From: Ferrithrix thermotolerans DSM 19514
Lineage (GTDB): Bacteria; Actinomycetota; Acidimicrobiia; Acidimicrobiales; CAIXPF01
Assembly (NCBI GenBank): GCA_945906305.1
Contig: CAMDQT010000030.1
Location: 1 to 39,198 of the forward strand
Direction: 5' to 3'
Length of the DNA: 39,198 nucleotides
Shown: one piece after another, positions 1-7,809 of the stretch
How the letters are laid out: every line of letters begins with the position of its first letter
Position numbering within the stretch: position 1 is the stretch's first letter
Made by a program: the position numbers and the translations under genes
Notes under the pieces: generated by a model
The model's database searches: none
What the model saw: the letters and a program-made list of their open reading frames with translations, nothing else
What the model was told of the DNA's origin: nothing

Positions 1-1334
1 TCGCGCACGTTGGGTGGGTCCGAGTCGGGGTGCAGGCGCAACAGGCGGTAGCCCTCAAAGGGCCGCACGGCCTCCAGCCGGATGACGTCCATGCCCAGCG
101 CGCCGAGGAAGTTGCCCACAAAGGGACCCGCCCAGGCGACGGTGAGCTCGAGCATGCGCAGCCCATCCAGCGGTGGCCGCGCCACCTTGGGGCGCGGTCC
201 GCTCGGCGCTCGGCTCTCGCCGCTGACCCGCACCCGCTGATCGGGGACGGGCACGCCCGGCATACGGAACGGCCGTACCGGAGCGCGCACCGGTCCTTGC
301 GTCGTCTCCAGGGTGCCGAAGGTTTCACGGGCGGCAAGATGCTGGTCCGCCAACGCGTCGGTTCCGGTCATCACCATGCCCACGGTCCAGGGCGAATCGA
401 GGCAGTACTGAAAGATCTCCCGTTTGGTCTTGGAGGCGTACCAGGGTTTGATGATCTCCCAGAGTTCCTCGACCCGCTGTGCCCGGGCGGCCCGACTATT
501 GAAGCGTGGGTCCTCGTAGAGCTCGGGCATCTCGTAGAAGATCGACTGCATCTCCCAGTCGACGTCGCGGTAGGAACCGGGACAGACGTGTCCGTCCTTG
601 CAGGGCAAGGCGCCGCCGGGGAAGCCTGCGGGGGGGAACGGGCCACTGGGGCCGCGGGAGCGTTGGGCCATGAGCCGGTCGGCGAACTCGAGCTCCATGC
701 CTACTTCCAAGGCGGCGATCCACGGCACGTCGACATGGCGGGTGCCGGGCAGGCGCAGCGCCGCGAGTACTCCGACCGCGGCGGTTGCTCCGGCCTGGTA
801 CTGCGCCTGCCAGCCCGGTAGGCGCAGGGGGGCTTCGCCCACGTTGCCGGTTGCCGCGATGGCGCCGGAGGCGGCCTGCACGAGCAATTCGTCTTCGATG
901 CTTCCCGGATCGTCGGCATCGAAGCCCCACGCCGTGACGGTGACCAGGAGCGGGTGGTCGGCATCGGCGGGCCGCGTCGGATCGAGCTCGGTGCCGGCCA
1001 ACTGGCTGCGCACCCGGTTGTGCACAACGACATCGGCCCAGCTCAGCGGGGGTGCGTCTGCGGCGGCGACGTTCAGCTTTCCGGCGTTGAGATGGACATA
1101 CAACGCGCTGGTCTCACCGGGTTGCAGTTCGATGTCGTCCACCTGCTTGCGGCGGGCGGGATCGCCGTTGGGTGGTTCCACCTTCACGACGGTGGCCCCC
1201 AGCATGGCCAACAAGCGGCCGGCGTAAGGCCCGCCAATTCCGTCGGCGAGTTCGAGTACCCGCAGGCCTGCCAGGGGCGGCGGGACGTCAAGGGGAGTGG
1301 CGTTTTCTTGATCGGTGGCGTCGCTCGCGGTCAT
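1..1334 (-). CDS. CaiB/BaiF-type CoA transferase, tandem-domain, 3' end outside window
   Basis: Family III CoA transferases move CoA between acyl-CoA and a free acid. The reading frame is open from the start codon to the window edge, so the C-terminus is missing. The N-terminal family signature (LAGLRVLELADGIGGPYAGR) is at residues 21-40. A second copy of the same signature (LDGLRMLEL...AWAGPFVGN) begins near residue 386, so this is a two-domain protein of the roughly 780-800-residue actinobacterial kind. In the first domain the position of the catalytic aspartate (Asp-x-x-x-Gly before the VGVLAAL helix) is Gln178, so this half is probably not catalytic; the second half may carry the Asp beyond the edge. 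An in-frame ATG at 1343 is an equally possible start. It is divergent from mca with a gap of about 80 bp. The family call is secure; the substrate is unknown. Confidence 0.85.
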   Translation of the reverse strand, partial: MTASDATDQENATPLDVPPPLAGLRVLELADGIGGPYAGRLLAMLGATVVKVEPPNGDPARRKQVDDIELQPGETSALYVHLNAGKLNVAAADAPPLSWADVVVHNRVRSQLAGTELDPTRPADADHPLLVTVTAWGFDADDPGSIEDELLVQAASGAIAATGNVGEAPLRLPGWQAQYQAGATAAVGVLAALRLPGTRHVDVPWIAALEVGMELEFADRLMAQRSRGPSGPFPPAGFPGGALPCKDGHVCPGSYRDVDWEMQSIFYEMPELYEDPRFNSRAARAQRVEELWEIIKPWYASKTKREIFQYCLDSPWTVGMVMTGTDALADQHLAARETFGTLETTQGPVRAPVRPFRMPGVPVPDQRVRVSGESRAPSGPRPKVARPPLDGLRMLELTVAWAGPFVGNFLGALGMDVIRLEAVRPFEGYRLLRLHPDSDPPNVR

Positions 1335-1408
1335 TGGGGCCATCCAAGCACACCAGGACCACTTACGCCGCGCGGCGGCCGGGCTTCGTGACCGCAACGC
1401 GCATTCGG

Positions 1409-1414
1409 TACGGT
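1409..1414 (+). promoter_or_regulatory. -10 element of mca (leaderless)
   Basis: TACGGT lies 6 nt before the mca ATG at 1421. Transcription would start at or next to the start codon, and no Shine-Dalgarno sequence is present. Confidence 0.55.
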
Positions 1415-1420
1415 GAAGCA

Positions 1421-2293
1421 ATGAGCGCCCCCCGGCTCAGCCTGCTACAGATCCATGCGCACCCCGACGACGAGTCCTCAAAGGGCGCGGCGACGATGGC
1501 CCGTTACGCCGCGGAGGGCGTGCACGGGGTGTTGGTGTGCTGCACCGGCGGCGAGGAGGGTGACATCCTCAACAAGGACCTCGATCGGCCGGAGGTGAAG
1601 GCGAATCTCGCCGCCGTACGGCGGGCGGAATTGGACGAGGCGGTGAGGATCATCGGCTACGACTCCGTGCACCTGCTGGGCTACCGCGACTCCGGCATGC
1701 CGAAATCCGAGGCCAATGCCCGACGGGACAATTTCGCCAACGCCCCGGCGGAGGAGGCCGTTGACCGCTTCGCGGCGATCATCCGCCAGGAGCGGCCACA
1801 GGTGGTCATCACCTACGGCGAGGACCAATCGCGCTATCCCCACGCCGACCACCTGCGGGTGCATGACATCACCGAACCGTCGCTGCGCCGTGCGGCGGAT
1901 CCCAACTGGACCCAGGGCGAACCCTGGCAAGTGGCGAAGCTGTATTACAGCCACGGATTCTCTCGGCGGCGGCTGATCGCCCTGCACGGTTGGTTCGTCG
2001 AGCGCGGCCAGGAAAGCCCCTACAGCGACTGGCTGTCCAAGGTCGCCGAGGATCACGACATCAAGGTCACCACCCGAATCGACGCTGGTGCCCACATCGC
2101 CACGATGCGTCAGGCGCTGCTCGCCCATCGCACCCAAGTCGACCCCAGCGGCTTCTGGTTCAAGGTGCCCGAGACCGACATGCGCCTGCTGCACCCGTGG
2201 GAGGAATACCAGCTGGCCTCGTCACTGGTGTCGGCGGTGCACCGTGACGACGAAGGGTTCGAGACCGACCTCTTCGATGGCCTGCGCGGCTAG
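1421..2293 (+). CDS. mca: Mycothiol S-conjugate amidase (LmbE/PIG-L family)
   Basis: Mca cleaves mycothiol S-conjugates to release a mercapturic acid and GlcN-inositol, the detoxification arm of mycothiol metabolism in the actinobacterial cytoplasm. The 290-residue protein has the LmbE zinc motif HAHPDDES at residues 12-19 and the distal zinc motif PHADH at 140-144. The stretch SSKGAATMARY after the zinc motif and the length (about 288-290) fit Mca better than MshB, the deacetylase paralogue. The ATG at 1421 is chosen because it lies directly before the conserved first strand and has a -10 hexamer at leaderless spacing; a longer frame upstream is only an open reading extension. It converges on the helicase gene. 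Mca versus MshB is judged from remembered family sequence, so a small chance of the paralogue remains. Confidence 0.88.
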   Translation: MSAPRLSLLQIHAHPDDESSKGAATMARYAAEGVHGVLVCCTGGEEGDILNKDLDRPEVKANLAAVRRAELDEAVRIIGYDSVHLLGYRDSGMPKSEANARRDNFANAPAEEAVDRFAAIIRQERPQVVITYGEDQSRYPHADHLRVHDITEPSLRRAADPNWTQGEPWQVAKLYYSHGFSRRRLIALHGWFVERGQESPYSDWLSKVAEDHDIKVTTRIDAGAHIATMRQALLAHRTQVDPSGFWFKVPETDMRLLHPWEEYQLASSLVSAVHRDDEGFETDLFDGLRG

Positions 2294-2326
2294 GTGCTAG
2301 GCGAGCCGCCGGCCGTCGAGCGGACC

Positions 2327-3994
2327 CTAACGGCGGGGACCGCGTGAGCCGCGTCGTTGGGGCGCCAAGCGCGGCATCCGGCCGCTGCATCGCTCACAAT
2401 TCGTCGCCCACGGTGCACAGCCCCGACCGCAGGATCCACAGCGGCCATAGCTCGACTGGGCGATGGCCGCAGGAAGCACGTCGATGATGCGCTCGGCGGC
2501 AAGGTCCTCCGCGGCGAGCAGGTTGGTGGCCTCGTCAGCAGCAAGCGCCGGAAAGGCCCGCCCCAACGCGGCGAGGCCCCGAACCCGTGCCGCATCACGC
2601 TCGGCCCAGTCCAAAATTTGTCCCGCCGAGGCGCCTTCGCTGGGCTCCTGTGAGCGCAGTCGAGGTCGGGCGAGCCGCCGACGGCCACCGGCAAGGTTGG
2701 TCGCCAGTTCGAGGACGAGATCGTCGCTGTCGACCGACATGGTCGCCAGCCGCCACAGTTCGTCCACGTCGAGTTGTTCCGCCACACCGGCGCGGCGCAG
2801 GGCGTCGAGGCGGTGTTCGACTGAGGTGAGCGGCGCAGCCCGCAGCCACGGGTGCGAACCAAGGCGGTCCGCCGCGGCGACCTGCCACGCCTGCACGGCG
2901 GCGAACAACTCCGCCGGGGTGCGCACCTCGAGGTCGGCGAGCGTCGGTCGTATCGGCGCGGTCTCGATGCCGGGCCCGGCGGCGAGCAGACCACCGGCCG
3001 CCTCGACGGCCTGACGGACCAGCGTGGCGTTCGCCTCGAGCCCGGCTACGCCGCGCAGCACCGAGGCAATGCCCTCCTCCGCGAGGCCGAAGCGTCCGGC
3101 ACGGCCCACGATCTGGGCTAACTCCCAGCGGTGCAATGCCCGCCGTCGCTGACCGTCGTACTTTGAGGTCTCGGCCATGACGACGCTGCGAGCGGGCAGG
3201 TTGATCCCGTGGCCGATCACATCGGTCACGCAGAGCGCGTCGAGTTCGCGGGCCATGAACCGTTCGACCACAACCCGTCGGGCTGCCGGTGGGAGCGCGC
3301 CGTAGAGCACCGCGGTGCGGAGACCGTTGGCGCTGAGCTCGCGTGCCAGGGCGAGTACCGCCTTGCGGGAGAAGGCCACGACCAAAGACCCGGGCTCGAC
3401 CGCGTCGAGGCCTATCGCACCACCCCAACGCAACTCCACCAGCCGGCTGTGGCGACGAACCTCGAGCGCATCGCCGTAGGCGTGGCGAAGAACCGGTTCG
3501 GCGTTGAGCGCGCCCACCAGGCGGTGGTGGCGATAGTTCGCTGCGGCCAGCAGACGACCCCACGCCCAGCCCCGGTCTGGGTCGTCGATCCAATGGACTT
3601 CGTCCAGGACGAGCACGTGGCCCGCCATTGGTGCCAACTCGGTGGTACAGCAGATGATCGGCGCTTCGGGGTTGATCCGCTCCTCGCCGGTGTGCAGCCC
3701 CACCGCACCGGCCGGAAGTCTTGCCGCGAGTCGTTGGTAGGCCTCGTGGGCGAGGAGTCGAAGTGGAGCGGCGTAGGTGCCCGATCCTTCCTCCGCCAAC
3801 AACGCCAACGCGTCGTGGGACTTGCCGCTGTTGGTGGGACCGAGGTGGGCGACCACCGTGGCCGGAGGATCGCGTCGCTCAGGCATGCGGAAGGCGTCGA
3901 GTAGGGCCCTGGCATCGTCCGCCGTTGCATCGGCACGGTCGCGACGGGCCTGAGCGGCGTTGGCCTTGGCCTCGGAGCGACGCACGGGTTGCAT
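2327..3994 (-). CDS. SUV3-like DExH RNA helicase with C-terminal zinc ribbon
   Basis: This is a superfamily 2 helicase of the SUV3 type, the family of the mitochondrial RNA-degradation helicase, and is expected to unwind RNA with ATP. Walker A is GPTNSGKS at residues 52-59, motif Ia is APLRLLAHEAY (76-86), the DExH box is DEVH at 131-134, and motif VI is QIVGRAGRFG at 294-303, very close to the SUV3 form of that motif. The first 40 residues are rich in Ala/Arg and probably helical. The tail carries Cys519, 522, 526, 533 and 536 in a CxxC...CxxC zinc-ribbon arrangement followed by a basic end, which may bind RNA. The ATG at 3994 has TACCAA 7 nt upstream, a weak version of the local leaderless signal. 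It is transcribed alone, divergent from the M20 peptidase. SUV3 type is confident; the cellular role is inferred. Confidence 0.82.
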   Translation of the reverse strand: MQPVRRSEAKANAAQARRDRADATADDARALLDAFRMPERRDPPATVVAHLGPTNSGKSHDALALLAEEGSGTYAAPLRLLAHEAYQRLAARLPAGAVGLHTGEERINPEAPIICCTTELAPMAGHVLVLDEVHWIDDPDRGWAWGRLLAAANYRHHRLVGALNAEPVLRHAYGDALEVRRHSRLVELRWGGAIGLDAVEPGSLVVAFSRKAVLALARELSANGLRTAVLYGALPPAARRVVVERFMARELDALCVTDVIGHGINLPARSVVMAETSKYDGQRRRALHRWELAQIVGRAGRFGLAEEGIASVLRGVAGLEANATLVRQAVEAAGGLLAAGPGIETAPIRPTLADLEVRTPAELFAAVQAWQVAAADRLGSHPWLRAAPLTSVEHRLDALRRAGVAEQLDVDELWRLATMSVDSDDLVLELATNLAGGRRRLARPRLRSQEPSEGASAGQILDWAERDAARVRGLAALGRAFPALAADEATNLLAAEDLAAERIIDVLPAAIAQSSYGRCGSCGRGCAPWATNCERCSGRMPRLAPQRRGSRGPRR

Positions 3995-4075
3995 CCCACG
4001 ATTGGTAGCACGATCAGGGCGCCGGGCGGCGTATTCGACCCAGCTAGCCCGCCCCGGTGGCCTCGATGGGAGCGG

Positions 4076-4081
4076 TAGGGT
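4076..4081 (+). promoter_or_regulatory. -10 element of the M20 peptidase gene
   Basis: TAGGGT lies 5 nt before the ATG at 4087. This supports that start over the ATG 30 nt upstream (4057), which would lie inside or before the promoter. Confidence 0.45.
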
Positions 4082-4086
4082 GCGGT

Positions 4087-5457
4087 ATGGCCGGTGAACA
4101 CACTCAGGAAACGACCGAGCTGCTCTCGACGCTCATCCGCAATGCCTGTGTCAATGACGGTACGCCCGATTCGGGAAACGAGACCCGTAACTCGGACCTG
4201 TTGCGCGCCTTCCTCGAAGGCCCTGGCGTGGAGATCGAGGCGTACACGCCCCGACCGGGACGCGACAGCCTGATAGCCCGCATCGAGGGCAGCGACCCTG
4301 ACGCGCCGACGTTGTGCTTCATGGGCCATACCGATGTCGTGCCGGTGACGGCCGAAGGATGGACCGAGGACCCCTTCGGCGGCCTTGTCCTCGATGCCGA
4401 GGGTACCGATGGTCGGCCAATGAAGGAGGTGTGGGGTCGCGGCGCGATCGACATGCTCAACCTCACGTCGTCCATGGCCGTGGCCTTCAAGCAACTTGCC
4501 CGGTCGAACTGGAAGCCGAAGGGGACGCTGCTCTACTTCGGGGTGGGCGATGAAGAGGCCGGAGGCGTCTGGGGCGCCAAGTGGATGGTGGATCACCATT
4601 GGGACGCCCTTGTGGGCCGTAACGGCCGTCTGGACTACGTGTTGACCGAGATGGGTGGCTGGCTCCACAGTGGCGGCCGCAAAGTTGGCATCTGCATCGG
4701 CGAGAAGGGCATTGCCTGGCGACGTCTGCGGGTCAAGGGCACGCCCGGGCACGGTTCGATGCCGTATGGGACCGATAATGCCGTCGTGAAAGCGGCCGAG
4801 GTCGTGGCGAGGCTCGCTCGCTTCAAACCCGCCGCCAAGCTCGATGAGCTGTGGGCGGCGCGCATCACGACGAGCACGATGCCGGAGCACCTCAAAGCGG
4901 CGCTACTCGACCCCGCCCGCATCGAGGCCGCGCTCGGTGAGCTCACGCCGAGCTCCGCCAAGCACTTGCACGCCTGCACCCATACGACGATTTCGCCGAA
5001 CGTGGTGCACGGCGGGGTCAAGACGAACGTCATTCCCGATGTCGTGGAGATCGACGTCGACATCCGGACCCTGCCCGGCGTAACCGGCGGCGATGTCGAC
5101 GGCTACCTTCGGGAGGCGCTCGGCGAGCTTGCGGACCAGGTGGAGATCAGCGCCATCTTTAACGACGAGGCCAGCTCGAGTTCGACCCGTACTCCGCTGT
5201 GGGAGATACTCACGGCGCGAACACGCGTGGCCTATCCGCAAGCCGACCTGCTCCCGGAACTGATCGTGGGGGCGACGGACAGCCGCTTCTTCCGTGGCAA
5301 GGGCACCGTCGCATATGGGACCGGCCTGTTCGCCCCGTCGGTCAGCTTTGAACAGTTCGCCGGTCGGTTCCATGGCCATGACGAGCGCATCGACGTTGAG
5401 TCTCTCGGATTGTGCACCGACTACTGGCTCGGCATCGCCCAGGATCTGCTCGACTGA
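4087..5457 (+). CDS. M20/M25/M40 family metallopeptidase (di-zinc amidohydrolase)
   Basis: The family hydrolyses dipeptides or N-acyl amino acids with two zinc ions. The 456-residue protein shows the typical motifs in order: MGHTDVVPV near residue 79 (first zinc His and Asp), WGRGAIDM near 117 (bridging Asp), GVGDEEAGG near 153 (Glu-Glu with the general base), and a dimerisation (lid) region beginning at KGTPGHGSMPYG. A C-terminal His in RFHGHDERI completes the metal site. No signal peptide is seen, so it is cytoplasmic. The start at 4087 is preferred because of the TAGGGT hexamer; 4057 is the alternative. It has no operon partner, since the next gene follows after a regulatory-looking gap. 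The substrate cannot be told; succinyl-diaminopimelate desuccinylase and carboxypeptidase-like members share these motifs. Confidence 0.85.
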   Translation: MAGEHTQETTELLSTLIRNACVNDGTPDSGNETRNSDLLRAFLEGPGVEIEAYTPRPGRDSLIARIEGSDPDAPTLCFMGHTDVVPVTAEGWTEDPFGGLVLDAEGTDGRPMKEVWGRGAIDMLNLTSSMAVAFKQLARSNWKPKGTLLYFGVGDEEAGGVWGAKWMVDHHWDALVGRNGRLDYVLTEMGGWLHSGGRKVGICIGEKGIAWRRLRVKGTPGHGSMPYGTDNAVVKAAEVVARLARFKPAAKLDELWAARITTSTMPEHLKAALLDPARIEAALGELTPSSAKHLHACTHTTISPNVVHGGVKTNVIPDVVEIDVDIRTLPGVTGGDVDGYLREALGELADQVEISAIFNDEASSSSTRTPLWEILTARTRVAYPQADLLPELIVGATDSRFFRGKGTVAYGTGLFAPSVSFEQFAGRFHGHDERIDVESLGLCTDYWLGIAQDLLD

Positions 5458-5562
5458 TCGTTTTCACCGCCAGCTAGGACGCACCCACTCAGTGTCACCG
5501 CAGGGCGCACCCAGCGTGCAGGAGTCATCACCATGTGACGGTTTCGGTGATTTATCTGGGCA

Positions 5563-5580
5563 CTGGGACCAAAGTCCCAG
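5563..5580. promoter_or_regulatory. DosR/DevR-box-like palindrome
   Basis: CTGGGAC-CAAA-GTCCCAG is a perfect 7-bp inverted repeat with a 4-nt centre. Its core GGGAC-N4-GTCCC has the same layout as the mycobacterial DosR (DevR) hypoxia operator core. It sits 12 nt before the GTG at 5593 and 63 nt before the ATG at 5644 of the downstream lipoprotein gene. No U-run follows, so it is not a standard terminator. The regulator is inferred by pattern only. Confidence 0.45.
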
Positions 5581-5592
5581 GACGATTGGTCG

Positions 5593-6405
5593 GTGGGACC
5601 GCTTAGACCGCTTCGTGTGGGCGGGCAAGGTAGGGCTATTCGAATGATTGTGGTGGCCGTAGCTGCCTTGGCGAGCTGTGGCTCGGTCGAGGTTGCTGCC
5701 GCCCCGCATCCCCGGCTGATCGACGGCCAAGCTGTCCCGACGGAGGCGATTCGCCACGATGGGGGCCCGGCCGACCCTGTAGCTCAAGCGCCGACGGTGC
5801 CTGGCGACAGCGTTGTTGGTGGCGCCTCGCTCATCAGCGAGCTCACCGTGCAACACGGGACCGCCCCGCCGTCCACGGCCGTCGTTCTGGCCACGACCAC
5901 CAACCTCCCGACCTCGATTCCAGCGGTGACCACGGCGGTCACGGAGGCCAACCAATCGCTCGGGCCGGGTGCGGGGACCCGAGCCGAAGTGCTGTCGATG
6001 ATCTCCTATCCTTGGCAGCAGACTCTGCCCGGGTGGACGATCGAATTTCTTCCTGGCCGGCCGGGCTATCTCGGCTACACGTGGATCCTCGAACGACGAA
6101 TTGAGATCTACGCCCGGGCCTCTCAGAGCGCCCATGAGCTGGCATTCACCCTCGCCCACGAGCTGGGACACGCCGTGGATGTCACCCTTTTCCACGACGC
6201 CGAGCGCGCCGCTTGGCTTGAAGCTCGGGGTCTGGTCAACGTGCCATGGTGGCCCGGTGGCGCACGGTCGGACTTCAGCAGCGGCTGTGGCGACTGGGCC
6301 GAAGCCTTTGCGGTCTGGCAGCTTGGCGGAACGAGCATGTCCGAGCTAGCGGGCCAGCCCGACAGAGGAGACCTCGCGCTGGTCGCTCAGCTGGTACAGG
6401 CGTAG
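5593..6405 (+). CDS. Predicted secreted or lipoprotein zinc metallopeptidase (HExxH)
   Basis: From the GTG at 5593 (270 residues) the N-terminus has four Arg within 17 residues, a hydrophobic stretch MIVVAVAAL and a lipobox LASC at 26-29, so it is probably a lipoprotein lipidated at Cys29. The GTG at 5617 also gives a usable signal; the ATG at 5644 leaves no charged n-region. A Thr/Ser/Ala/Pro-rich linker of about 90 residues follows. The C-terminal domain contains HELGH at 189-193, the gluzincin zinc motif, and GDWAEAFA with Glu237 as the likely third ligand. The fold resembles small extracellular zinc peptidases of actinobacteria, but the exact family and substrate are unknown. A DosR-like palindrome lies just upstream, suggesting regulated expression. 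Confidence 0.65.
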   Translation: MGPLRPLRVGGQGRAIRMIVVAVAALASCGSVEVAAAPHPRLIDGQAVPTEAIRHDGGPADPVAQAPTVPGDSVVGGASLISELTVQHGTAPPSTAVVLATTTNLPTSIPAVTTAVTEANQSLGPGAGTRAEVLSMISYPWQQTLPGWTIEFLPGRPGYLGYTWILERRIEIYARASQSAHELAFTLAHELGHAVDVTLFHDAERAAWLEARGLVNVPWWPGGARSDFSSGCGDWAEAFAVWQLGGTSMSELAGQPDRGDLALVAQLVQA

Positions 6406-6472
6406 CAGCATCGGGGGCAAGGGTCCGCGCCCTGACCTCCCCTGTCGAACGGCTCGAATCTGGCCGCCCCGG

Positions 6473-6478
6473 TAGCGT
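6473..6478 (+). promoter_or_regulatory. -10 element of the 57-residue membrane protein gene
   Basis: TAGCGT lies 7 nt before the GTG at 6486, the local leaderless arrangement. It also supports the reality of this small gene. Confidence 0.5.
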
Positions 6479-6485
6479 GCGGGCT

Positions 6486-6659
6486 GTGAAGGAACGCCAA
6501 AATGGCCATGGGCCCATCACCCAACGGACAAACCGCGGCGAAGCACCCACCTCTTCCACCCTCCGGCGTCGCTCGCCGCTGGTGTATTGGACCGCGGTAT
6601 TGCTCGCCGCGGCGATGGGTGTCGGCGTCATCGGCTCGTTGGTGTCCCTCGTGCCCTAG
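6486..6659 (+). CDS. Small single-pass membrane protein, function unknown
   Basis: This is a 57-residue protein starting at GTG 6486. A basic, polar N-terminus (about 31 residues with several Arg, Lys and Gln) is followed by one hydrophobic helix (LVYWTAVLLAAAMGVGVIGS), and the protein ends almost immediately after it. The topology is probably N-in with the helix as a membrane anchor. The frame stays open upstream, but only this start has a -10 hexamer at leaderless distance. It follows the metallopeptidase gene on the same strand, about 80 bp downstream, and converges with the oxidoreductase gene. I recognise no family; the call rests on the promoter match and the clear transmembrane segment. 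Confidence 0.5.
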   Translation: MKERQNGHGPITQRTNRGEAPTSSTLRRRSPLVYWTAVLLAAAMGVGVIGSLVSLVP

Positions 6660-6716
6660 GCCCCGCTGCGCTCATTGCAACTGCACGGGTCCAGCCAACA
6701 ACGCCGTTGATCGCGT

Positions 6717-7751
6717 TCAGTCCTGCTGTTGCCATTGCTGCCACGGGGTGAGGTGGCGGGGGCCGGAGAAGGGCAGGGTTTCGGGGTGACCGCTTCCCGC
6801 CGAGCGGTACGCCGCGCACACGACGTCGAGCACGTAGCGGCCGAAGGTGGCTCCCAGCCAGGCGGGACCGGGGTGAAGGAGGAGGTCACGGCCGTTCTCC
6901 CACGCCTGGTCGAGGTAGCCAAAGGTCTCAAGCTGGCTGGGTTCGATGCCCTCGAAGCGGCGCGGTCTGCTTGGCCGGTCCACACCGTGCAACTCGAGGT
7001 GGGGATGGGGGAGCAGTTCCAGGCGGAGCGTGGAGTCCTCGGTCGCCACCTGAAGATCCCACTGAGGGTCTTCGGCTGTGGTGCTCACCATCAAATACCC
7101 ACGCGCACCTGAAGCAAACTGGAGCTGCACCTCGGCGAGGTCCTCCACCGCATCGGGGGCGGAGGACACACGGCGCTCAAATCGAGCCTGCACCGCGACG
7201 GGCTGGTCTTGTTGGGCCAGGGTCAACATGATCGCAAGCGGGTGGGAACCGACATCGAACAAGGCGCCACCGCCCCAGGAGGCGTTCTGGTTGCTCCAGC
7301 GGCGCGAGGGCTTCTGGGCCACCCTGGCCTCGAGGTACCGCAACGGCCCGAGGTCGGCCGCCAGGTGCAATGCCTCGCGGACCAGCGGCGCGAACAGCAG
7401 GTTCTCGCCATAGGCCACACGAGCACCGACGGCCACGGCAGCTACGAGCGCATCGGCATCGGCGAGGGTGGTACACAACGGTGTCTCCACGACCGCGGCC
7501 GCGCCCGCACGTATTGCGGCCAGGACGTCACTGGCGTGGTTTGGCGGTGCGCTAGCCACCACGACGATCTCCGCTAGTTGCCCCAGTTCGGCCAGCTCGG
7601 CCTGACGGGCGGAGAACGTGGCGGCCAGTCGCGGCACACGGTCCGGGGCACGCGAGCCCACGGCCTCGAGGTGGTGCCCGTCGAGCAGGGCCAGTACCTG
7701 TGCCCACAGCGTGGCCATGGCCCCGGTCCCGGCCAGTGAATAACGAGGCAT
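6717..7751 (-). CDS. Gfo/Idh/MocA family oxidoreductase
   Basis: The family comprises NAD(P)-dependent sugar or inositol dehydrogenases. The 344-residue protein has an N-terminal Rossmann fold (SLAGTGAMA at residues 5-13, VVVASAPPNHASDVLAAIRAG from 63) and a C-terminal alpha/beta domain (WGGGALFDVGSHPL). The family's EKP motif, whose Lys contacts cofactor and substrate, reads Glu89-Thr90-Pro91 here, so catalysis may be changed or lost. The ATG at 7751 is supported by TACGCT at 7765-7760, 8 nt upstream. The frame continues open far beyond, but that part lies antisense to the divergent zinc-ribbon gene and is not real. It stands alone in its transcription unit. Substrate unknown. Confidence 0.82.
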   Translation of the reverse strand: MPRYSLAGTGAMATLWAQVLALLDGHHLEAVGSRAPDRVPRLAATFSARQAELAELGQLAEIVVVASAPPNHASDVLAAIRAGAAAVVETPLCTTLADADALVAAVAVGARVAYGENLLFAPLVREALHLAADLGPLRYLEARVAQKPSRRWSNQNASWGGGALFDVGSHPLAIMLTLAQQDQPVAVQARFERRVSSAPDAVEDLAEVQLQFASGARGYLMVSTTAEDPQWDLQVATEDSTLRLELLPHPHLELHGVDRPSRPRRFEGIEPSQLETFGYLDQAWENGRDLLLHPGPAWLGATFGRYVLDVVCAAYRSAGSGHPETLPFSGPRHLTPWQQWQQQD

Positions 7752-7809
7752 AGGACCCGAGCGTAGGCGTAAGGCCATGGTGGGCCTGGTTGCCGTAACA
7801 TCGGCGCCA
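7752..7809. promoter_or_regulatory. Divergent promoter region, oxidoreductase / zinc-ribbon protein
   Basis: The minus strand has TACGCT (7765-7760) 8 nt before the ATG at 7751. The plus strand has TAACAT (7796-7801) 8 nt before the ATG at 7810. Both genes would be leaderless, and the two promoters share a 58-bp gap. Confidence 0.5.

Noticed and set aside
1478-2194. Long antisense open frame across mca
   Set aside because: It is the complement of a well-conserved gene, and such open frames are expected in high-GC DNA. No domain or promoter supports it.
2595-3593. 332-residue frame within the helicase gene, same strand
   Set aside because: An Arg/Gly/Pro-rich out-of-frame translation of the helicase, with no family features.
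3412-4890. 492-residue antisense frame across the helicase start and M20 gene
   Set aside because: It crosses two recognised genes and the promoter between them, and its composition is typical of high-GC shadow frames.
5563-5580. Hairpin as terminator of the M20 gene
   Set aside because: The stem is only 7 bp with no following T-run and lies over 100 bp past the stop; the symmetry fits an operator better.
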